Part shown: one piece after another, positions 1-7,310 of the stretch
Numbering within the stretch: position 1 is the stretch's first letter
Layout: each line of letters opens with the position of its first letter
Origin: JAVVFH01 sp032250585
Lineage (GTDB): Bacteria; Pseudomonadota; Gammaproteobacteria; Xanthomonadales; SZUA-36
Assembly: GCA_032250585.1 (NCBI GenBank)
Contig: JAVVFH010000043.1
Coordinates: forward strand, 1 to 18,521
Reading direction: 5' to 3'
DNA length: 18,521 nucleotides
Position numbers and translations under genes: made by a program
Notes under the pieces: generated by a model
Database searches by the model: none
What the model saw: the letters and a program-made list of their open reading frames with translations, nothing else
What the model was told of the DNA's origin: nothing

Positions 1-141
1 GGCCACCCGCTGGGCGCCACCGGTGCGATCGTGCTGGGCACGGTGCTCGACGAACTCGAACGGCGCGATCTCTCGACCGCGCTGGTCAGCCTGTGCATCG
101 GCGCCGGAATGGGCACCGCCACCATCATCGAGCGCGTTTGA
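1..141 (+). CDS. Thiolase (acetyl-CoA C-acyltransferase), C-terminal 46 residues only
   Basis: The reading frame is open from base 1 and ends at the TGA at 139-141, so only the last 46 residues are present and the 5' part lies outside the window. The fragment holds two diagnostic thiolase active-site motifs: GHPLGATGA, which carries the catalytic His, and CIGAGMGTA, which carries the second catalytic Cys. Thiolases of this family perform the last beta-oxidation step, cleaving 3-ketoacyl-CoA with CoA to release acetyl-CoA. The gene sits 29 bp upstream of a FadJ-type gene in the same direction. That thiolase-first order is the fadI-fadJ arrangement and not fadB-fadA. Chain-length specificity and the choice between degradative and biosynthetic thiolase cannot be settled from this fragment. 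Confidence 0.93.
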   Translation, partial: GHPLGATGAIVLGTVLDELERRDLSTALVSLCIGAGMGTATIIERV

Positions 142-158
142 AACGCCGGCAGCGAACA

Positions 159-163
159 GAGGA
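159..163 (+). promoter_or_regulatory. Ribosome binding site that sets the FadJ-type start
   Basis: GAGGA lies 7 nt upstream of the ATG at 171. The frame is open further upstream to an ATG-like start at 93, but that would run inside the thiolase coding sequence and lacks a comparable site, so 171 is preferred. Confidence 0.7.
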
Positions 164-170
164 AACCATC

Positions 171-2309
171 ATGAACGACACCATCCAATACACCGTCGAC
201 AGCGACGGCATCGCTCTGCTCACCATCGATCTGCCCGGCAAGTCGATGAACGTCCTGACGCCCGAACTGATGGCAGACCTGGAAAGCCTGGTGGACCGCG
301 CTGCGGCCGATGAGGCGGTCAAGGGCCTCGTCATCACCTCGGGCAAGGATGCTTTCATAGCCGGGGCCGACGTCAAGGGCATGGTCGCCGCCTGTGACCG
401 TGGCCTGACGAAACAGGAAGCCGCCGAACTCAGCCACGCGCTGAACCGCCGGCTGCGCAAAATGGAAACCTGCGGCAAGCCGGTGGCAGCCGCCATCAAC
501 GGCCTGGCACTGGGCGGCGGGCTGGAAGTCTGCCTCGCCTGCCATTACCGCGTGCTGGCCGATGACCCGAAAATCGTGCTCGGCTTTCCGGAGGTAAATA
601 TCGGGTTGCTGCCGGGCGGCGGCGGCACGCAGCGCACGCCGAGGCTGGTCGGCTTCCGTAACGCGGCGGCGCTGGTGCTGCAATGCCGCAACCAGCGGCC
701 CGAGCAGGCGCTCGAGATGGGCCTGGTGCATGAAATCGCGCCGCTGGACGAGGTCGTCGAGCGCGCGCGGCGCTGGCTGCTGGACAAAGGCGATCCGGTC
801 GCCCCGTGGGACAAAAAAGGGTTCAAAATTCCCGGCGGCGGGCTGATGCATCCCGCGACCGTGCAGACCTTCATTGCCGGCAACGCGCTGGTGGCCAAAA
901 ACACCCGGCACAATTATCCCGCGCCGATCGCCGCCCAGTCGGCGATGTTCGAGGGCTGCGCGACTTCCTTCGATCAGGGCCTGGACATCGAGTCACAATA
1001 TTTTGGCAGCCTGCTGGCGGGGCCCGTGGCGCGCAACATGATGCGCACGCTGTTTTTGAGCAAGAACCGCGCGGACAAGCTGGTCCGGCGCCCGCAGGGC
1101 ATCGAAAAATCGGCCGTGCGCAAGCTCGGGGTTCTCGGTGCCGGCATGATGGGCGCGGGCATCGCTTACGTCTCGGCACAGGCCGGCATCGAGGTCGTGC
1201 TGCTCGACACCGACCAGGACACCGCCGAGCACGGCAAGGCCTACTCGGAGAGGCTGCTGAACAAGGCCATCGAGCGGGGCCGTTCCACGCCGGAAAAGGC
1301 GGCTGCGGTGCTCGAGCTGATCAAGCCGACCACCAATTACCACGACCTTGCCGGCTGCGACCTGGTGGTCGAAGCGGTCTTCGAAAACCCACAGATCAAG
1401 GCGGACGTTACCGCGAAAACCGAAGCGGTAGTGCCGGAAAGCTGCATTTTCGCCAGCAATACGTCCACCTTGCCGATCACCGGCCTCGCGGAGGCTTCCG
1501 AACGCCCGGAGCAATTCATCGGCATTCATTTCTTCTCACCGGTGGAGAAGATGCCGCTGGTGGAGGTCATCGTCGGCGAGAAAACCGGCGACCTGGCCAT
1601 CGCCCGGAGTCTCGACTACATCCGGCAGATACGCAAAACTCCGATCGTCGTGAATGACAGCCGTGGCTTTTTCACCAGCCGCGTATTCGGTACCTTTACC
1701 GGCGAAGGCATCACCATGCTGTCGGAGGGCATCCAGCCCGCGCTGATCGAGAACGTCGCGAAGATGGCCGGCATGCCGATCGGCCCGTTGGCCGTGACCG
1801 ACGAGGTATCGCTGGAACTCGCGCACAAGGTCGGCCGCGAAACGGCCGCCGCACTGGGCCGGGAATACCCCGGCAAGGCCAGCGAGACCGTCATCCAGCA
1901 CATGGTCGAGGACCTCGAGCGCCGCGGCAAGCGCTTCGGCAAAGGCTTTTACGACTACCCGAAGGATGCGAAAAAACGCCTCTGGCCCGACCTCGCCGAA
2001 CACTTCCCGCCACGCGCGGAACAACCCGATATCGATGAGCTGAAAAAACGTTTTCTGTACATCCAGGCGCTGGAGTCCGCGCGCTGTATGGAGGAAGGCG
2101 TGCTCACTCACCCGGAGGACGGCGACATCGGTTCGATCTTCGGCATCGGCTACCCGGCCTGGACGGGCGGCAGCCTTTCGTACATCGATACCGTCGGTAT
2201 CGTGCGTTTCGTCGAGGAATGCGACCGGATGGCCCAAGCCTACGGCAAGCGCTTCGCAGTCTCGGACTGGTTGCGCGAGCGTGCCAGCCGGGGACAATCA
2301 TTTTATTGA
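171..2309 (+). CDS. FadJ-type bifunctional enoyl-CoA hydratase / 3-hydroxyacyl-CoA dehydrogenase
   Basis: A 712-residue protein, close to the usual length of FadJ and FadB (about 710-730). It catalyses hydration of trans-2-enoyl-CoA and NAD-dependent oxidation of the 3-hydroxyacyl-CoA in beta-oxidation. The N-terminal crotonase domain (about 1-190) has the oxyanion segment FIAGADVKG, GLALGGGLEV with catalytic Glu119, and GFPEVNIGLLPGGGGTQR with Glu141. The dehydrogenase begins near 318 with a GAGMMGAG Rossmann motif (323-330) and carries the catalytic His453 in GIHFFSPVEKMP. The C-terminal dehydrogenase domains follow. The segments LACHYRV, DDPK and LLPGGGGTQR look closer to E. coli FadJ than FadB, by memory of those sequences and not by alignment. 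It lies between a thiolase and an acyl-CoA dehydrogenase gene, consistent with one operon. Confidence 0.95.
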   Translation: MNDTIQYTVDSDGIALLTIDLPGKSMNVLTPELMADLESLVDRAAADEAVKGLVITSGKDAFIAGADVKGMVAACDRGLTKQEAAELSHALNRRLRKMETCGKPVAAAINGLALGGGLEVCLACHYRVLADDPKIVLGFPEVNIGLLPGGGGTQRTPRLVGFRNAAALVLQCRNQRPEQALEMGLVHEIAPLDEVVERARRWLLDKGDPVAPWDKKGFKIPGGGLMHPATVQTFIAGNALVAKNTRHNYPAPIAAQSAMFEGCATSFDQGLDIESQYFGSLLAGPVARNMMRTLFLSKNRADKLVRRPQGIEKSAVRKLGVLGAGMMGAGIAYVSAQAGIEVVLLDTDQDTAEHGKAYSERLLNKAIERGRSTPEKAAAVLELIKPTTNYHDLAGCDLVVEAVFENPQIKADVTAKTEAVVPESCIFASNTSTLPITGLAEASERPEQFIGIHFFSPVEKMPLVEVIVGEKTGDLAIARSLDYIRQIRKTPIVVNDSRGFFTSRVFGTFTGEGITMLSEGIQPALIENVAKMAGMPIGPLAVTDEVSLELAHKVGRETAAALGREYPGKASETVIQHMVEDLERRGKRFGKGFYDYPKDAKKRLWPDLAEHFPPRAEQPDIDELKKRFLYIQALESARCMEEGVLTHPEDGDIGSIFGIGYPAWTGGSLSYIDTVGIVRFVEECDRMAQAYGKRFAVSDWLRERASRGQSFY

Positions 2310-2371
2310 ACGCGAGCCAGTGAATCCCGGCCCGTGAATACGATGCGGCCCGACCGCAGGAGTCTGAAGCC

Positions 2372-3538
2372 ATGCAACGCCTGATCTTCGAAGAAGACCA
2401 CCAGATGTTCCGCGATTCGGTGCGCCGTTTCGTGCAGGCCGAGATACAGCCCCACGTGGAGCGCTGGCGCGAAGCCGGTATCTGCGACAAGGAGGCTTTC
2501 CGCAAGGCCGGCGAGCAGGGCCTGCTGTGCATGTGGGCGGACGAGAAATACGGCGGCCCCGGCATCGAGGATTTCCGCTTCGAGCAGATCGTCATCGAGG
2601 AGGGTATGCGCTACGGCGACCTGGGCCTTTTCCTGAGCCTGCACAGCCGCCTGGTCGGTCCCTATATCGGCCATCTCGGCAGCGAGGCGCTAAAGAAACG
2701 TCTGCTGCCCCGCTGCGTCAGCGGCGAGACCATCCTCGGCATCGCAATGACCGAGTCGGGCGCCGGCAGCGACCTTGCCGGCATCAAGACCCGCGCGACG
2801 CGCGACGGCAACGACTGGGTGATCAACGGCTCCAAGACCTACATCTCCAACGGCATCAACGGCGGCGCCTTCGTCGTGGCGGCCCGCAGCGTGCCGGACA
2901 AGCCGCACGGAATTGGCCTGTTCGTGGTCGAGGAAGGCATGGACGGCTTCAGCCGCGGCCGCAATCTGAAAAAGATGGGCCTGAAAGCGCAGGACACCGC
3001 GGAGCTTTTTTTCGAGAACGTCCGCGTGCCGGCCGAGAACGTGCTGGGCGATCCGCAGAAGGGCTTTTACAGCCTGATGCACTTCCTGGCCGAAGAGCGC
3101 CTGATCAATGCCTGCCAGGCGGTCGCCCACTGCCAGATCGCGCTGGACCTCACGCTGGAGTACATACTGGAGCGCAAGGCCTTCGGCCGGCCCATCGCGG
3201 CCTTTCAGAACAGCCGCTTCAAGATGGCCGAAATGCGCACCGCGGTCGACATCACGCAGACCTTCGTCGACCAATGCGTGCTGCTGCACAACCGCGGCGA
3301 ACTGTCGGCCGAAGTCGCCGCCGAAGCCAAGCTGCAGGCCACCGAGGTGGAGTCGCGGGTGATGGACGACTGCGTGCAGTTGCACGGCGGCGCCGGCTAC
3401 ATGAGCGAATACCGGATTTCCCACATGTTCACCGACGCCCGCGTGTCGCGGATCTATGCCGGCAGCAGCGAAATCATGAAGGAGATCATCGCCCGCGGCA
3501 TGGGCCTGGACGAGCGCAAGCTGCTGAAGGGCGATTGA
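2372..3538 (+). CDS. Acyl-CoA dehydrogenase, long-chain/isovaleryl type
   Basis: A 388-residue, full-length FAD-dependent acyl-CoA dehydrogenase, which makes the trans-2-enoyl-CoA for the enzyme encoded just upstream. The FAD/substrate signature IAMTESGAGSDLAG is at 124-137, the dimer-side QLHGGAGYMSEY motif at 336-347, and the C-terminal IYAGSSEIMKEIIARG at 361-376. The Tyr-Glu-Gly-Thr glutamate used as catalytic base in medium-chain enzymes is Ala here (YAGS). FLAEERLINA around Glu242 matches the helix-G glutamate used by long-chain and isovaleryl-CoA dehydrogenases. I therefore infer the LCAD/IVD type. AGGAG at 2358-2362 is 9 nt before the ATG. The gap from the hydratase gene is 62 bp with no obvious terminator, so co-transcription is likely. 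The actual substrate is unknown. Confidence 0.94.
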   Translation: MQRLIFEEDHQMFRDSVRRFVQAEIQPHVERWREAGICDKEAFRKAGEQGLLCMWADEKYGGPGIEDFRFEQIVIEEGMRYGDLGLFLSLHSRLVGPYIGHLGSEALKKRLLPRCVSGETILGIAMTESGAGSDLAGIKTRATRDGNDWVINGSKTYISNGINGGAFVVAARSVPDKPHGIGLFVVEEGMDGFSRGRNLKKMGLKAQDTAELFFENVRVPAENVLGDPQKGFYSLMHFLAEERLINACQAVAHCQIALDLTLEYILERKAFGRPIAAFQNSRFKMAEMRTAVDITQTFVDQCVLLHNRGELSAEVAAEAKLQATEVESRVMDDCVQLHGGAGYMSEYRISHMFTDARVSRIYAGSSEIMKEIIARGMGLDERKLLKGD

Positions 3539-3569
3539 CCGCCGGTCTGATCGACGCGGAACGTGGCTG

Positions 3570-3598
3570 TTGCGGCACCGCACGATGCCTGCTATTTT
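3570..3598 (+). promoter_or_regulatory. Candidate sigma70-type promoter for the TSP1-domain gene
   Basis: TTGCGG (3570-3575) and TATTTT (3593-3598) are separated by 17 bp, and the -10 is preceded by TGC, an extended -10 feature. The 189-bp gap 3539-3727 also holds a near-perfect GC palindrome at 3609-3626 (GCGGTCCC/GGGGCCGC), just downstream of the predicted start site. The -35 matches the consensus only in TTG. Prediction by eye only. Confidence 0.35.
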
Positions 3599-3709
3599 GC
3601 AGCCTGGCGCGGTCCCGCGGGGCCGCCCGTCGTGCCTTGCTGAATCTGCGTTTAGCTTCCGGATGATGAGAGGTCCTGCGTTTCCATCTCGTTGATGGAC
3701 GTTCCTGTT

Positions 3710-3718
3710 GGAGGGGAG
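3710..3718 (+). promoter_or_regulatory. Ribosome binding site that sets the TSP1-domain protein start
   Basis: GGAGGGGAG lies 9 nt upstream of the ATG at 3728. The TTG at 3692 and the ATG at 3695 are in the same frame but lie upstream of this strong site and would add residues before a good signal peptide, so 3728 is preferred. Confidence 0.7.
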
Positions 3719-3727
3719 ACCAACAAA

Positions 3728-4393
3728 ATGCCACGAAATTTAACCGTCATTCTCACCGCCCTTGTGCTGGGCGCCTTCACTTTTTCAGTTCATGCCGCCG
3801 AGAAAGAATGTAAAGACGTCCGCATTACTTCAAGCCAGCTCGTTGACAATGCGTATTGGCTGATCAGCGGGAACTGTTTGGCTGAAGTCACGGATGTCGC
3901 GCTGGCCGATGATTTTGGCAACGGCTTCGAGTCACTGGAATTCGTATTCGTCAATTACGACCCGGAAGGCAACCCCAGCATCGAGATTCCGCTGGTCACC
4001 CGCGCCGGGCTCGGGAGTGCCACTGAAATCGGCCAATATCTGCTCCAGTTAAGGCAGTGCGAAAAGAGCCCCGACAAAGACAAATGCATCGTCCTTGCGG
4101 AACAGCAGGTTCTGACGCCTCTGGAGCCGTTGTTTCCCGAACCCGTCGATTGCCACTGGAGCGCCTGGGGCGAATGCAGCGAAGAATGCGGTGGCGGCAC
4201 CCAGACCCGGATCAAGATCGGCCCCGAAAACGGCGGCGAAGAGTGCTTCGGACCCGATACACAGGACTGCAACACCTCGCCCTGCCCGGCCGTTTGCGGC
4301 AACGGGACCGTCGAGTCGCCCGAGGAATGCGACGACGGCAACAACCAGGACGGCGACGGCTGCAGCGCAGCCTGTCTGGTCGAAACGGTATGA
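3728..4393 (+). CDS. Secreted Cys-rich protein with a thrombospondin type-1 domain and a Myxococcus-type disulfide repeat
   Basis: A 221-residue protein. Residues 1-23/24 form a signal peptide with a long hydrophobic core ending SVHAA. Residues 25-140 are a domain I do not recognise, with four Cys (28, 50, 111, 120). Residues 142-187 fit a thrombospondin type-1 repeat: CHWSAWGECSEECGGGTQTR followed by three more Cys, giving the usual six. Residues 190-216, CGNGTVESPEECDDGN then DGDGCSAAC, match the Myxococcus cysteine-rich repeat (TIGR02232-like) with four Cys. All 14 Cys can be paired within their own domains, as expected for an exported, oxidatively folded protein. No membrane anchor, LPXTG or lipobox is visible. 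The N-terminal coding part looks less GC-rich than the neighbours. The function is unknown; TSP1 and Myxo repeats in known proteins usually mediate surface or protein binding. Confidence 0.85.
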   Translation: MPRNLTVILTALVLGAFTFSVHAAEKECKDVRITSSQLVDNAYWLISGNCLAEVTDVALADDFGNGFESLEFVFVNYDPEGNPSIEIPLVTRAGLGSATEIGQYLLQLRQCEKSPDKDKCIVLAEQQVLTPLEPLFPEPVDCHWSAWGECSEECGGGTQTRIKIGPENGGEECFGPDTQDCNTSPCPAVCGNGTVESPEECDDGNNQDGDGCSAACLVETV

Positions 4394-4440
4394 TCTGTAG
4401 CTAGCTCGGTCATCGGCGGCGGAAAAGGGGAACCTGGCCA

Positions 4441-4502
4441 CGGACCATAACAGTGGCCGCCGGCATGCGAATGCCACCGCAGGGTCCGCTTGAGCTCCGG
4501 AC
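4441..4502 (+). other. Structured intergenic RNA candidate with two alternative pairings
   Basis: GGTCCG at 4483-4488 can pair with CGGACC at 4441-4446. That outer stem would enclose GTGGC (4453-4457)/GCCAC (4473-4477). Alternatively GTCCG at 4484-4488 can pair with CGGAC at 4498-4502. The two states exclude each other and sit just before the terminator-like hairpin at 4511-4542. This resembles an attenuator layout, but could equally be the structured 3' end of the upstream message. It does not match a riboswitch family I know. The rest of the 278-bp gap 4394-4671 holds the terminator hairpin and a 7-bp inverted repeat ATTTCAG/CTGAAAT (4569-4575/4602-4608). Confidence 0.3.
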
Positions 4503-4510
4503 TCCAAATG

Positions 4511-4542
4511 AAACAAGGGCCGCGATTCTGTGGCCCTTGTTT
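4511..4542 (+). terminator. Rho-independent terminator-like hairpin
   Basis: AAACAAGGGCC (4511-4521) and GGCCCTTGTTT (4532-4542) are perfect 11-bp inverted arms around GCGATTCTGT. One C-G and one G-U pair can extend the stem, leaving a 6-nt loop. The A-rich 5' side and T-rich 3' side would let it act in both directions. It lies 118 nt after the stop of the TSP1-domain gene and 130 nt before the permease start. The T tract is part of the stem and short, so efficiency is uncertain. Confidence 0.6.
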
Positions 4543-4671
4543 GTGCCTGGCAGGGCCATGGTCGAGTCATTTCAGCGAGTTGGGGCCATGCCACTGAGCG
4601 ACTGAAATCAAGACAGACCGGAACCGGCTGCGTTAGTCTGGAATCGTGCAGCGGCTTTTTATCTTCAGGAC

Positions 4672-6537
4672 ATGACGGCAGAGCAAATCCAGATTCTCGC
4701 CATTCTCGGCCTGACGGTCGTCGCCTTCGTTTCCGGGCGCTGGCGGCACGACATCGTGGCGCTCGCCTCTCTGCTGGTCTGCGTCTTTTTCGGCCTGGTG
4801 CCCGCGCCCGAGGCCTTCAGCGGTTTCGGTCATCCGGCCGTCATCACCGTGGCCTGCGTGCTGATCCTGAGCGCCGGTTTGCAGGCGACCGGCGCCGTCG
4901 ACGCGATCGCCCGGCGCGCTGTGCCGAAGACGACCGGACCGACCGTGACCATCGCGGCGATCACCGGCGTCGGCGCCCTGCTTTCCGGTTTCATGAACAA
5001 CGTGGGCGCGATGGCCTTGTTGATGCCGGTCGGGCTGCAGATCGCCGACCGTTTCGACCTGCCACGCGGCAAAGTGCTGATGCCCCTTTCCTTCGGCACC
5101 ATTCTCGGGGGCATGACGACGCTGATCGGCACGCCACCCAACCTCATCGTCTCCGGTTTTCGCGCCGAGGCCGGCCTGGGGACCTTCGGCATGTTCGATT
5201 TCACGCCGGTCGGCCTTTCGATCGCCGCCGCCGGCGTCCTGTTCGTCGCCCTGCTCGGCTGGCGCATCGTACCGGCGCGTGACAGCGGCAGTGACAAAGG
5301 GTTTAAAACCGGCGCCTATTTTACCGAGGCACGCGTCAAGGAAGGTACCACGGCGGACGGCAAGACCCTCAGCGAGATCGACGGTATCCTGGAGGATCTC
5401 GATGCGCAGGTCATCGGCATGGTACGCAACGAATTTCGCATCACGGCGCCGAACGCCCGCCGCAAGGTGAAGGCGGAGGACATTCTGGTCATCGAGGCGG
5501 AGCCCGACGCCCTCGCCTCTACCCTCTCCAGGCTCGACCTGGTGCTGGAGGAACAGGTCACCTCCGAGAGGGAGGGGGTGACGGAAGAGACAGAAGAAGA
5601 AGCCGGCAGCGCAGAGAAAAAAAAGAACGACCGGAAGAAAGACAAAGACGGGGATGGCAAGAACCGGGACCGGGACAGCGACGAAATCGTGCTGCAGGAA
5701 CTGGCGGTCATGCCGACCAGTCCGCTGAATGGCCGCTCGGCCAGCGACATCCGGCTGCGCACCCGCTACGGTCTCAACCTGCTGGCCATTTCCCGCCAGG
5801 GCCACCAGACCATGAAGCGCCTGCGATCCACGAAACTGCAGCCGGGCGATGTCTTGCTGATGCAGGGGCCGCCGGCTACGATTTCGGGATTCGGGTCGAA
5901 TTTCAACTGCGTTCCGCTGGCCGCGCGCAGCATCCGGATTCCGAACGAAGGGCAGGCAGTAACTGCCGTCATCGTGCTGGTCGCGGCCATTGCCGGCGCG
6001 GCCTTCGGTCTGCTGCCCGCGGCCATCTCCTTCGCCGCCGGCGTACTGCTGTACATGTTGCTGCGGATCATTCCGCTGCGGCGCGTCTACCAGGCGATCG
6101 ACTGGCCGGTCATCGTGCTGCTCGGTGCGCTGATCCCGGTGGCGGTGGCGATGGAAACGACGGGCGCGGCGGACCTGCTGGCGCAGTCGCTGCTGCAGCA
6201 CATCGCCCAGGGCAAACCGATGCTTGCACTGGTGCTGATTCTCATCGTCACCATGACCCTGTCGGATTTCATGAACAATGCGGCCACGGCCGCGGTGATG
6301 TGCCCGATCGCGATCAGCAGCGCCGGCCACCTGGCCGTCAACGCAGACACCTTCCTGATGGCGGTCGCGGTCGGCGCCTCCTGTGCCTTCCTGACTCCGA
6401 TTGGCCATCAGAACAACACCCTGATCCTCGGTCCCGGCGGTTTCCGATTCACCGACTACTGGCGCCTCGGGCTGCCGATGGAGATCCTGGTCGTTGCCCT
6501 GGGCACGCCGGTATTGTTGATGGTCTGGCCGCTGTAA
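4672..6537 (+). CDS. SLC13/DASS-type permease with two cytoplasmic RCK_C (TrkA-C) domains
   Basis: A 621-residue inner-membrane protein. Hydrophobic segments form an N-terminal bundle (about 5-200) and a C-terminal bundle (about 428-620). Each half carries a hairpin motif typical of the ion-transporter superfamily: SGFMNNVGAMALLMP (105-119) with GTPPNLIVSGF (153-163), and SDFMNNAATAAVMCP (531-545) with LTPIGHQNNTLI (574-585). Between them, about 225-290 and 340-400, are two RCK_C-like domains. They are separated by an unusual linker of about 40 residues (299-338) made almost only of E, K, D, R and G. Family members move sulfate, dicarboxylates or other anions, usually with Na+; the substrate here is not predictable. 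The ATG at 4672 has only AGGA directly next to it, a poor ribosome site. The gene appears to be transcribed alone. Confidence 0.9.
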   Translation: MTAEQIQILAILGLTVVAFVSGRWRHDIVALASLLVCVFFGLVPAPEAFSGFGHPAVITVACVLILSAGLQATGAVDAIARRAVPKTTGPTVTIAAITGVGALLSGFMNNVGAMALLMPVGLQIADRFDLPRGKVLMPLSFGTILGGMTTLIGTPPNLIVSGFRAEAGLGTFGMFDFTPVGLSIAAAGVLFVALLGWRIVPARDSGSDKGFKTGAYFTEARVKEGTTADGKTLSEIDGILEDLDAQVIGMVRNEFRITAPNARRKVKAEDILVIEAEPDALASTLSRLDLVLEEQVTSEREGVTEETEEEAGSAEKKKNDRKKDKDGDGKNRDRDSDEIVLQELAVMPTSPLNGRSASDIRLRTRYGLNLLAISRQGHQTMKRLRSTKLQPGDVLLMQGPPATISGFGSNFNCVPLAARSIRIPNEGQAVTAVIVLVAAIAGAAFGLLPAAISFAAGVLLYMLLRIIPLRRVYQAIDWPVIVLLGALIPVAVAMETTGAADLLAQSLLQHIAQGKPMLALVLILIVTMTLSDFMNNAATAAVMCPIAISSAGHLAVNADTFLMAVAVGASCAFLTPIGHQNNTLILGPGGFRFTDYWRLGLPMEILVVALGTPVLLMVWPL

Positions 6538-6586
6538 CGGCGGGCGGCGCGATTCAACCCATACCGCCGCGGGTAGTGATCTGGCG

Positions 6587-6592
6587 TAAAAT
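6587..6592 (+). promoter_or_regulatory. Candidate -10 element of the two-component operon
   Basis: TAAAAT lies 31 nt upstream of the regulator ATG, in the 86-bp gap after the permease. No convincing -35 is present at 16-18 bp. The surrounding block GTAAAATAGGCCCGAA (6586-6601) is nearly repeated upstream of fabA at 13516-13531. Confidence 0.35.
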
Positions 6593-6623
6593 AGGCCCGA
6601 ATCAACGTCGCCCGGGACCACCG

Positions 6624-7310
6624 ATGCCGCTCGTTCTGCTCATCGAAGACAATCACGACATCGCCGCCATGGTCGGTGACCACCTGGAGCACTCCGGTTA
6701 CGAGGTCGATTACGCGGCCGACGGCATCACCGGCCTGCACCTGGCGGTTACCCATGATTTCGACGTGATCATTCTCGACCTGATGCTGCCCGGCATGGAC
6801 GGCATGGACATCTGCCGGAAACTGCGCACCGAGGCCGCGAAACAGACGCCGGTGCTGATGCTGACCGCGCGCGACACACTCGAGGACAAGGTCGCGGGGC
6901 TGGACGCCGGCGCCGACGACTACCTGGTCAAGCCCTTCGAAATCGAGGAACTGGACGCGCGCCTGCGGGCGCTGCTGCGGCGGGCCAGCGGCGAGGTTGC
7001 GGCGGAAGTGCTGCGGGTGGGTGGGCTGCAACTGGACACCGGCACGCTGGAAGTCACGCGCGAGGGCCGGCGCCTCAACCTGACCCCGATCGGGCTCAAG
7101 CTGCTGACAGCCCTGCTGAAGGCCTCGCCGCGGGTGCTCAGCCGACGCGAACTGGAGCGCGCCGTGTGGGGGGACATTGCGCCCGACAGCGACGCCCTGC
7201 GCAGCCATCTCTACAATCTGCGCAAGACCATAGACAAACCCTTCGACCGCACCTTGCTGCACACGGTCTCGGGCATGGGCTACCGCCTGGCGGAACGCGA
7301 TGGGCAATAA
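6624..7310 (+). CDS. OmpR/PhoB-family response regulator, ColR-like
   Basis: A 228-residue DNA-binding response regulator. The receiver domain (1-about 118) has the acidic pair Glu8/Asp9, phospho-acceptor Asp52 in IILDLMLPGMDG, Thr81 in MLTARD and Lys103 in LVKPFE. The winged-helix domain (about 128-222) ends with DSDALRSHLYNLRKTIDKPF and HTVSGMGYRL, the classic OmpR recognition and wing region. The combination GLHLAVTHDFDVIILD, LTPIGLKLL and DSDALRSH recalls ColR of Pseudomonas and Xanthomonas, by memory and not by alignment. The frame is open far upstream, but ATG 6624 starts exactly at the receiver fold. The last 11 bases overlap the kinase start (ATGGGCAATAA), indicating translational coupling. 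It probably controls envelope genes, perhaps including the downstream DUF2878 gene. Confidence 0.95.
   Translation: MPLVLLIEDNHDIAAMVGDHLEHSGYEVDYAADGITGLHLAVTHDFDVIILDLMLPGMDGMDICRKLRTEAAKQTPVLMLTARDTLEDKVAGLDAGADDYLVKPFEIEELDARLRALLRRASGEVAAEVLRVGGLQLDTGTLEVTREGRRLNLTPIGLKLLTALLKASPRVLSRRELERAVWGDIAPDSDALRSHLYNLRKTIDKPFDRTLLHTVSGMGYRLAERDGQ

Noticed and set aside
93..170. Longer start for the FadJ-type gene
   Set aside because: It would overlap the thiolase coding sequence by about 50 bp and adds an Arg/His-rich peptide foreign to the family. ATG 171 has a good ribosome site.
3609..3626. GCGGTCCCGCGGGGCCGC palindrome as a terminator of the acyl-CoA dehydrogenase operon
   Set aside because: No T tract follows, and such GC-rich palindromes arise often by chance in this composition.
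4633..6621. A 662-residue open frame on the minus strand opposite the permease
   Set aside because: It is rich in H, Q, R, D and G with no recognisable domain, as expected from the complement of a GC-rich gene. The plus-strand permease has clear family motifs.
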